Assembly: GCF_946479975.1 (NCBI RefSeq)
Contig: NZ_CAMLIX010000204.1
Location: forward strand, 1 to 8,625
Length of the DNA: 8,625 nt
Direction: 5' to 3'
From: an uncultured Flavobacterium sp.
Lineage (GTDB): Bacteria > Bacteroidota > Bacteroidia > Flavobacteriales > Flavobacteriaceae
Below the pieces are notes generated by a model, which was not told the DNA's origin, did no database searches, and saw only the letters and a list, made by a program, of their open reading frames with translations. Shown here in pieces: positions 1 through 4,985 of this stretch (within the stretch, counting starts at the first letter, position 1; each line of letters opens with the position of its first letter). Position numbers and translations under genes: made by a program.

Positions 1-37
1 TCAAACCTTTTTTATTGGAATAAAATGAGAAATTATC

Positions 38-168
38 TAACACATAGAAACATAGGTTTTTTGTGAAATAAGAGTTTATGGAAGAAGCTAGCTTCCACAC
101 ATAGCTATGTGAATTGAAATGAGTGAAACGCCTTTTACGCGCAAAGCAAACTATGTCTCTATGTGTTA
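38..168. repeat. 131-bp intergenic inverted-repeat element with nested palindromes (family A)
   Basis: Outer arms at 38-55 and 151-168 are 18-bp inverted repeats with one mismatch (A49 against C157); each reads TAACACATAG at its outer end. Two perfect palindromes lie inside: GAAGCTAGCTTC at 84-95 and CACATAGCTATGTG at 98-111. The second reuses the CACATAG word of the outer arms, so this word occurs twice in each orientation. There is no credible ORF and no transposase, and I see no clear target-site duplication. It resembles a dispersed non-coding repeat or MITE-like element, but copy number cannot be seen in this window. The palindromes are direct observation; the mobile-repeat reading is inference. 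Confidence 0.6.
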
Positions 169-183
169 AAATAATAGTAATAG

Positions 184-299
184 TTTTTTTTGCCACAAAT
201 TTCACGAAACGTCACTAATTATTATCAAGAGAAAAGCATAAATTCAATTGGTTAATTCCACAAATTTAATTCGTGAAAATGCATGAATTCGTGGCAAAC
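184..299. repeat. Degenerate copy of the Flavobacterium-type CACAAATTT/ATTCGTGG repeat (family B)
   Basis: The segment is bounded by the 7-bp inverted repeat TTGCCAC (190-196) and GTGGCAA (291-297). The wider arms, TTGCCACAAATTTCACG and the complement of GAATTCGTGGCAA, also match imperfectly. Its right end (about 269-299) has two ATTCGTG words followed by GGCAAAC, closely matching the beginning of the tandem units at 4531 and 4731 in the same orientation. It ends exactly where the stop codon of the sensor kinase gene begins (300-302). No ORF is credible. It is not a normal rho-independent terminator for the minus-strand operon, because on that strand the hairpin is followed by A rather than T. 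Confidence 0.55.
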
Positions 300-2378
300 T
301 TATTTAAAAATTAAAGTAAATGTTGTTCCTAAATCGGGTGTCGAACAGACTTCGATTTTGCAATTAATTGCCGTTGCCAGATCTCGAATTAAATGCAGTC
401 CTAAACCAGATTTGATTCCGATTACTTCAGAGTCGTTGTATAGCGCTTTGAATTTTTCCTGCGTTCCGCCCGGGCCGTTATCGGTAATTGAAAGATAATT
501 TTGCTGCTTTTCATTCCAAGCTTTCCAGACAATTTTTGCGTTTGGAGTTTTGTTTAAAGCTTTAATCGCGTTTCCGGTCAGGTTTCGAATAATCGTTTTT
601 AGATAATTTTCATCAGTTTCTAAAAAGATATTTTCGGGATTTTCAAACACAATTTCGATGTTTTCTATGCTTGAAAAATGCTTTTCGGTTTCTTCAAACA
701 AAGTGGCAATTTCTGTTTTTCTAAACTGAGGTTTAAAATTCTCCATTTGTCCTTTGCTCCAAAGCAGAATATCTTCCATGGATGATAATAAATTTTCGGC
801 TCCAGTTGTAATTTTATGCTGCATTCTAAATGCGGTTTCTTCATCAATTAATTCAGGGCTTTCTTTTTGAAGATGCAGAAAATGAATCAGATTCGAAATC
901 GGACTTCTTAAATCATGATTTAAAATACTGAAGAATCGCAATTTTATTTTATTCGCTTCGTCCAATTCTTGGTTCAAAGCCTGAAGTTTTAAGTTGGTTT
1001 TCTTTCTATTCTGATTTTGTTTAAACAATAATAATCCGATAATTGCAATTAAAGAAATTCCAGAAATTAAGAAGATACGCTGTCGTCTGGCATCTTCGAT
1101 CTGAATGTTTTTTATAGCATTTTCTGTCGAAAGATTCGTGATTTTCTGCTGTTTGGTTTTGTTCTGAAAATGAGCTTCGGCATTCGCAATGATTTGCTTT
1201 GCCGACTGCGCCATCATTTCGTCATTATTCTTGCTGTAGATTTCGTTGTAATAATAAGCTTCTTTCCATTTTCCCAGCGCGGCATAACTTTGAGAAAGTT
1301 TTTTATTGATCATTACAAAAGATTCCTTGTCATATTTCAGTGCTTTTTGAGAGGCCTTTTTTAAAACTTCAATCGCTTTTTTGTGTTCTCCTTTTTCATT
1401 TAAAACCCTTCCGTAATTGGTATTGGCTTCCATTATAATATCGGGATCATTTGATTTTTCTGCAAACGAAACCGATTTCCGGGCAAAATCATAAGCTTTA
1501 TTGATATTGCCTTCTTTGGCAAAATATTCAGACATGCTTCTGTTGGCAAAACTCAAATTAATAAAAAGAGAATCTTTTACCGTCGGATATTTATAAATTA
1601 GATTGTAATACTTATTAATACTGTCTTTTTCTTTTAATGCCACATAACTATGCAGGTAATAATTGCATAAATACGCCATTACATAAGGTGAGTTTTTCAA
1701 GTATGGTTTTACCTCATTAAAGTATTCAATAGCTTTTGGAAACTGCTTCATTTTGGTGTAAGCGCTTCCAATTTGAAGATACGAAATACCAATATTCTCC
1801 TCGTTTGCAATACTTTTTTTGAGAAGTTTTTTATACGAAATTGCCTTTAACTGATAATTAATAAAGGTTTCATATTCAGAATTGTTTTGATGATATTCTG
1901 CTAAACTTCCATTTAAAACCGATTTGGTGTACGTGTTTTTTGTCGTATCTAGAACTTTTTTAATATATCGTACCAAAGACTTGCCTTTTACAGTATCTTG
2001 AACCGAATAATAAGCATAGTTCAAGCGCATTAAAGCAGTTGTTTCGTTCTTTAAGTTTCTCGCTTTGTGTGCATATTTCCAAGCAGCTTCAAAATTAACT
2101 AAAGCTTTTGGATACTGATTGTTTGTAAACTCATAACCAAGTCCTCTCTGGATGTAGAATCGGCTTAAGTAAACATTATTATTTTTAGAAATGGAAATTC
2201 CTTTTGTTGCCGCCGTTATAAGTTTTGCATAATCATCGGCAGCTAAAATTTTTTCGGTGTATTTGAGCCAAGCTTTGCTTTTTTCGTCCGCAGATTTAAA
2301 ACGCGCCAAATTAGGTTCCTGCTGCGCAAAAGCATTCGAAGAGAAAAATACCAAAAGCAGGAACATTACATTTCTCAT
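300..2378 (-). CDS. TPR-containing membrane sensor histidine kinase
   Basis: This 692-residue protein is the sensor of a two-component pair. A signal peptide spans residues 1-18 (cleavage likely after AFA). The predicted periplasmic part, about 20-430, carries TPR-type helical repeats; the clearest are near 199-223, 317-342 and 357-379. A coiled stretch (about 400-432) leads to one transmembrane helix at 435-452. The cytoplasmic kinase follows: H box NHDLRSPIS with phospho-acceptor His488, N box around Asn603, G1 box DNGPGG at 633-638 and G2 box GLGL at 658-661. All catalytic motifs look intact. The start ATG overlaps the stop of the upstream response regulator gene (ATGA), so the two are probably translated together. 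The kinase is HisKA-type, not the His_kinase/LytS type classically paired with LytTR regulators. The ligand is unknown; TPR sensors of this layout are common in Bacteroidota. Confidence 0.92.
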   Translation of the reverse strand: MRNVMFLLLVFFSSNAFAQQEPNLARFKSADEKSKAWLKYTEKILAADDYAKLITAATKGISISKNNNVYLSRFYIQRGLGYEFTNNQYPKALVNFEAAWKYAHKARNLKNETTALMRLNYAYYSVQDTVKGKSLVRYIKKVLDTTKNTYTKSVLNGSLAEYHQNNSEYETFINYQLKAISYKKLLKKSIANEENIGISYLQIGSAYTKMKQFPKAIEYFNEVKPYLKNSPYVMAYLCNYYLHSYVALKEKDSINKYYNLIYKYPTVKDSLFINLSFANRSMSEYFAKEGNINKAYDFARKSVSFAEKSNDPDIIMEANTNYGRVLNEKGEHKKAIEVLKKASQKALKYDKESFVMINKKLSQSYAALGKWKEAYYYNEIYSKNNDEMMAQSAKQIIANAEAHFQNKTKQQKITNLSTENAIKNIQIEDARRQRIFLISGISLIAIIGLLLFKQNQNRKKTNLKLQALNQELDEANKIKLRFFSILNHDLRSPISNLIHFLHLQKESPELIDEETAFRMQHKITTGAENLLSSMEDILLWSKGQMENFKPQFRKTEIATLFEETEKHFSSIENIEIVFENPENIFLETDENYLKTIIRNLTGNAIKALNKTPNAKIVWKAWNEKQQNYLSITDNGPGGTQEKFKALYNDSEVIGIKSGLGLHLIRDLATAINCKIEVCSTPDLGTTFTLIFK

Positions 2379-3079
2379 GCGATTAGATTTAAGTTCTCTT
2401 TGTAACTTCTTCCAATCGGAATAATGGCATTATTATTCAAAATAATCTCATTCGAATTGATTTTTTGAACATATTGTTTCTGTATCGCATAACTTCTATG
2501 AATACGCACAAAAGACTGAAAATGCTCTTCTTTCAATAAATTTCCAATACTCGAAAGCACGCAATGTCTTTTTCGTTCTGTAACTATCAAAGTATAATCT
2601 TTAAGTGCTTCTAGATACAGAATTTCGTGCAGTTTTACTTTCGTTTGTTCGTGGCCTTCTTTTATGTAGATCGCATCGCCGCCAATACTCGCTTCAAACA
2701 AAGAAGCTTTGAGTTTGATTTCCATAAATTCTTCGATTCGATTTATCGTCTGCGTAAAGCGCTCTAATTTTAGAGGTTTTACAATAAAATCTAAAGTTTC
2801 TATTTGAAAGCTTTCTACAGCATGTTCAGGATGTGCCGTTATAAAAATACAAACGGGAATATCTAAGGTTTGTTTTCTAAATTCGATTCCGTTTAAACCC
2901 GGCATATCAATATCTAGAAATAGAATATCTACTTTTTGTTTAGCTAAAAAAGGAACCGCATCTTCAGCCGATTCAAAAACGCCCAAAATATCTAAAACAG
3001 GAAATTTCTTGACATAAGAAACTGCCGTAAGTCTGTCTATTTCGTCATCATCAACAATAATACAAGAGTATTTTTTCAT
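2375..3079 (-). CDS. LytTR-family response regulator
   Basis: This 234-residue DNA-binding regulator is the likely partner of the adjacent kinase. The receiver domain occupies about residues 1-120, with the acidic pocket Asp10-Asp12, phospho-acceptor Asp56 in LFLDIDMPG, Thr81 and the Lys101-Pro102 pair. The LytTR DNA-binding domain covers about 133-232 and contains the typical YLEALKDYTLI (155-165) and FVRIHRSYAI (190-199) segments. LytTR domains usually bind paired direct repeats about two helical turns apart; such a pair lies upstream at 3097-3132. The gene comes first in a two-gene operon and overlaps the kinase gene by 4 bp. The ATG at 3077-3079 has no Shine-Dalgarno sequence, as is usual in this phylum. 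The family call is secure; the target genes are inferred. Confidence 0.94.
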   Translation of the reverse strand: MKKYSCIIVDDDEIDRLTAVSYVKKFPVLDILGVFESAEDAVPFLAKQKVDILFLDIDMPGLNGIEFRKQTLDIPVCIFITAHPEHAVESFQIETLDFIVKPLKLERFTQTINRIEEFMEIKLKASLFEASIGGDAIYIKEGHEQTKVKLHEILYLEALKDYTLIVTERKRHCVLSSIGNLLKEEHFQSFVRIHRSYAIQKQYVQKINSNEIILNNNAIIPIGRSYKENLNLIA

Positions 3080-3278
3080 TATTCAAACTTAATTTATGTC
3101 GTCTGTCTATTTAAACTGTTGTTCGTCTATTTGGGGTTTTATAACATAATTTAATCGGGCAACTTTGTCTTGTAATTAAATCAGAAGCAATAGAAAAATC
3201 CTTTCTGATAGTTGCAAAAATAATGTTATTGAATTAAAAACGAACCATTTGACGATTTTTTTAAAGACCAGAATTATT
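3080..3278. promoter_or_regulatory. Divergent control region between the two-component operon and the lipoprotein genes
   Basis: This 199-bp spacer must hold the promoters of both the minus-strand regulator/kinase operon and the plus-strand lipoprotein pair. On the minus strand there are two matches to the flavobacterial -7 box TAnnTTTG: TATTTTTG at 3222-3215 (a -33 TTG is not evident) and TAAGTTTG at 3091-3084 (only four bases from the start codon). On the plus strand the best candidate is CAACTTTG at 3160-3167, one base off, lying downstream of the direct repeats. A 7-bp inverted repeat, ATCAGAA (3180-3186) with TTCTGAT (3203-3209), is also present. None of the promoter calls is strong on its own. 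Confidence 0.5.
3097..3132. promoter_or_regulatory. Candidate LytTR operator: 16-bp direct repeat at a 20-bp offset
   Basis: TGTCGTCTGTCTATTT (3097-3112) is repeated as TGTTGTTCGTCTATTT (3117-3132), 13 of 16 bases identical, including a perfect GTCTATTT. The start-to-start offset is 20 bp, about two helical turns, so both copies would lie on the same face of the DNA. LytTR regulators such as AgrA are known to bind pairs of short direct repeats with about 21-bp centre-to-centre spacing. The site lies 18 bp upstream of a LytTR regulator gene and upstream of the divergent lipoprotein genes. The repeat is direct observation; its use by this regulator is inference. Confidence 0.5.
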
Positions 3279-3809
3279 ATGAAAACTTTTAAAACCATTT
3301 TTACACTTTTTTTAATTGCAGTAAGTACAATTTCATGCAGCGGCGACGACGGAGTAGCAGGGACTAACGGAGTAGATGGAGCGCCTGGATCTGCAAATGT
3401 TATTTACAGTAACTGGATAACGGCGCCGACTGCAGCTACTGAAACTGTAGATGGAACTTATGGTGTTTCTACCACGATTAATGCGCCAGAACTATCTAAT
3501 GATATTTTGTCTAAAGGAACTATTTTAGTTTATATGTCCTTCGGAACTGGAGTTTACACATTGCCATACACATCAACAGCGGGAACATTTGTAAATACAA
3601 TTACTGCTATTTCAAGTTTACAAAAAATTAAGTTATTCCGATTTAAACATGCAAACGACGGTACAACTGTAGGGCTTCCAACAACACTTACTTGGCGCTA
3701 CATTCTAATTCCTGGCGGAGTTGCAGCAACAACTTCAAAAACAGCAAAACTGGATTACGCTAAAATGAGTTACGAAGAAATTTGCGCCCGATTTAATATT
3801 CAACCTTAA
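3279..3809 (+). CDS. Surface lipoprotein with short collagen-like Gly-X-Y segment
   Basis: This is a 176-residue predicted lipoprotein. I chose the ATG at 3279 because it gives a standard lipoprotein signal: a basic start, hydrophobic core, and lipobox TISC with Cys20 as the lipidated residue. An in-frame TTG at 3249 would only add ten atypical residues. After Cys20 come Ser-Gly-Asp-Asp, an acidic tag resembling the Bacteroidota signal for export to the cell surface. Residues 22-39 then form six consecutive Gly-X-Y triplets (G22, G25, G28, G31, G34, G37). The rest, about 40-176, looks like a compact beta-rich domain and ends with a charged helix containing SYEEICARFNIQP. Flavobacterial collagen-like lipoproteins share this plan, but I know of no assigned function. 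The gene is divergent from the two-component operon and probably co-transcribed with the next lipoprotein gene, 49 bp downstream. Confidence 0.85.
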   Translation: MKTFKTIFTLFLIAVSTISCSGDDGVAGTNGVDGAPGSANVIYSNWITAPTAATETVDGTYGVSTTINAPELSNDILSKGTILVYMSFGTGVYTLPYTSTAGTFVNTITAISSLQKIKLFRFKHANDGTTVGLPTTLTWRYILIPGGVAATTSKTAKLDYAKMSYEEICARFNIQP

Positions 3810-3858
3810 TTTTTAAATAATCAATTCAAAACAATAAAAACTACTCAAATTTTATATT

Positions 3859-4437
3859 ATGAAAAATTTTAAAACCCTTTTTGTCCTTTTATTTACCACA
3901 GTTGGAGCTGTTTCTTGCAGCAGCGATAAAGACGATGCACCGAAATATGCCACCGAAAATCCGTTAGAAGCTTATTATACAGCGACAGGATTTACTACAT
4001 CGACGAACTTTATTAACGCTGGAGATTACGAATTTGGATTGGTATTTACACCAACTGTAAAAGGAAAAATTAATGCCATTACATTAAAACTTCCAGCGAC
4101 AAATCCTTCGGTTCGTGTTACGATCTGGGATTACGCAACAAAATCGGTATTACGATCAGAAATGGTAAACGTGGCTACTGCCGATTTAAAATTTACGAAA
4201 GAAATCAGCGAGTTGGCTTTAGACAAAGATAAAAAATACCTCATCTCTATGAACTCTAATGATTGGTACAAAAAAAACAAAGCCGACAATACTGCTATAA
4301 CGTATCCTATTGTTGCAGGAAACATCACCTTCAACGAATACAGATGGGCTTCTGGAACCGCTCAAATCTTCCCGACAAGCGTTTCGGCAACTTACAACGC
4401 AGGAGATTTAAGCTTTGATTTTCAACAAACAGAATAA
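3859..4437 (+). CDS. Lipoprotein with DUF4082-like domain
   Basis: This is a 192-residue predicted lipoprotein. The signal peptide ends in lipobox AVSC with Cys20, followed by Ser-Ser-Asp-Lys-Asp-Asp, an acidic surface-export-like tag. The mature protein (about 35-190) is predicted beta-rich. Segments such as FGLVFTPTVKGKINAITLKL (58-77), VRVTIWDYATKSVL, the KKYLISMNSNDWY strand and a final YNAGDLSFDF resemble the DUF4082 fold, a presumed beta-sandwich in extracellular proteins; this match is by eye. Its first 20 residues closely parallel those of the preceding lipoprotein (MKxFKT start, Cys at 20), which may reflect shared ancestry of the signal region. A terminator follows 34 bp downstream, closing a two-gene unit. 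No enzymatic motif is visible; a role in surface binding or adhesion is possible but unproven. Confidence 0.85.
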   Translation: MKNFKTLFVLLFTTVGAVSCSSDKDDAPKYATENPLEAYYTATGFTTSTNFINAGDYEFGLVFTPTVKGKINAITLKLPATNPSVRVTIWDYATKSVLRSEMVNVATADLKFTKEISELALDKDKKYLISMNSNDWYKKNKADNTAITYPIVAGNITFNEYRWASGTAQIFPTSVSATYNAGDLSFDFQQTE

Positions 4438-4470
4438 TTCATTTTTTTGGATAGCTTTGAATTAGTAGGG

Positions 4471-4504
4471 AAAGGTTTGGCAATTGTCAAGCCTTTTTCG
4501 TTTA
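4471..4504 (+). terminator. Rho-independent terminator of the lipoprotein operon
   Basis: AAAGGTTTGG (4471-4480) pairs with TCAAGCCTTT (4487-4496) as a 10-bp stem with two G-U wobbles around the loop CAATTG. The stem is followed by a T-rich tail (TTTCGTTT). It lies 34 bp after the stop codon of the second lipoprotein. Confidence 0.75.
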
Positions 4505-4530
4505 TAAAGTTTTTTAAGCAATTTCAAAAT

Positions 4531-4730
4531 AAATAATTCGTGGCAATTCGTGAATTCGTGGCGAACATTTTTTATTTTTTATTCACCACAAATTTCACAA
4601 ATTCACACAAATTGGTTGGAAGAATTCTGCAGAATAAAATTTGCGAAAATTTGTGAAATTTGTGGTTATCATTTTTCATTTTTATTCGCCAACATTCGAG
4701 AAATAGTGGACACACGAAGTAGTTTGATTT
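4531..4730. repeat. Family B tandem repeat, unit 1
   Basis: This unit begins AAATAATTCGTGG and contains TGAATTCGTGGCGAAC (4551-4566), the central hairpin at 4586-4665, and a tail ending near ACACACGAAG (4710-4719). Compared with unit 2 it has an extra T-rich heptamer around 4571-4580 and a short additional ATTCGTGGC at its left end. It lies between the lipoprotein terminator and the aminopeptidase gene. It has no coding potential of its own. Confidence 0.8.
4586..4665. repeat. Long hairpin in unit 1
   Basis: CCACAAATTTCACAAATT (4586-4603) is perfectly complementary to 4648-4665. A symmetric 4x4 internal loop follows (4604-4607 against 4644-4647), then a 6-bp stem (4608-4613 with 4638-4643). 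The apex holds the palindromes AGAATTCT (4621-4628) and ATTCTGCAGAAT (4624-4635). No T-run follows, so it is not an ordinary terminator. Confidence 0.75.
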
Positions 4731-4925
4731 AAATAATTCGTGAATTCGTGGCGAACATTTTTTATTCACCACAAATTCCACAAATTCACACAAATTTGGA
4801 TTGAAAAATTTTTCAAAAATAAAATTTGCGAAAATTTGTGAAATTTGTGGTTATCATTTTTCATTTTTATTCTCATAGATTCAAGCGATAGCTAACACAC
4901 GAAGCAACACATTAATTTTTGCATT
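4731..4925. repeat. Family B tandem repeat, unit 2
   Basis: This is a second copy offset by 190 bp at its left end and 195 bp at its right end. The left end AAATAATTCGTGAATTCGTG and following GGCGAAC match unit 1, as do the right arm and the following GGTTATCATTTTTCATTTTTATTC. The tail is more diverged but keeps ACACACGAAG (4895-4904). No coding potential is evident. Confidence 0.8.
4769..4850. repeat. Long hairpin in unit 2
   Basis: CCACAAATTCCACAAATT (4769-4786) pairs with 4833-4850 at 17 of 18 positions. The same 4x4 internal loop (4787-4790 against 4829-4832) and inner stem (4791-4796 with 4823-4828) seen in unit 1 are present. The apex has a different sequence but is again a perfect palindrome, TTGAAAAATTTTTCAA (4801-4816). 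Confidence 0.75.
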
Positions 4926-4960
4926 AAATAATTCGTGATTTCATGTGGGAATCTTTATTT
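4926..4960. repeat. Degenerate start of a third family B unit
   Basis: AAATAATTCGTGA (4926-4938) matches the start of unit 2, after which similarity fades (TTTCATGTGGGAA in place of ATTCGTGGCGAAC). The remaining 25 bp before the aminopeptidase ATG (4961-4985) are AT-rich. No perfect TAnnTTTG promoter box is visible there, so the promoter of the downstream gene is not located. Confidence 0.5.
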
Positions 4961-4985
4961 TTAACGAATCTTATATTCCTTTAAA

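Noticed and set aside
184..299. Rho-independent terminator for the kinase operon
   Set aside because: On the minus strand the stem is long-range (about 94-nt gap) and followed by A residues, not a T-run.
283..498. 71-codon plus-strand ORF
   Set aside because: It is antisense to the ATP-binding end of the kinase gene and begins in the repeat element.
3084..3091. Leaderless promoter for the response regulator (minus-strand TAAGTTTG)
   Set aside because: The box matches TAnnTTTG, but only four bases separate it from the ATG and the -33 region is poor (TTTA at best). A match this short is expected by chance in AT-rich DNA.
3249..3278. Upstream TTG start for the collagen-like lipoprotein
   Set aside because: It would add ten residues before a standard lipoprotein signal peptide; the ATG at 3279 gives Cys20 at the expected position.
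4550..4793. Two short overlapping ORFs across the tandem repeats (plus 4550-4732, minus 4572-4793)
   Set aside because: They are translations of the non-coding repeat; the minus-strand peptide even repeats its own CEFV..FVVNKK segment because the DNA is duplicated. No start context or domain supports them.
4531..4960. CRISPR array
   Set aside because: There are only two full units of about 190 bp, with no short identical repeats separated by unique spacers, and no cas genes nearby.
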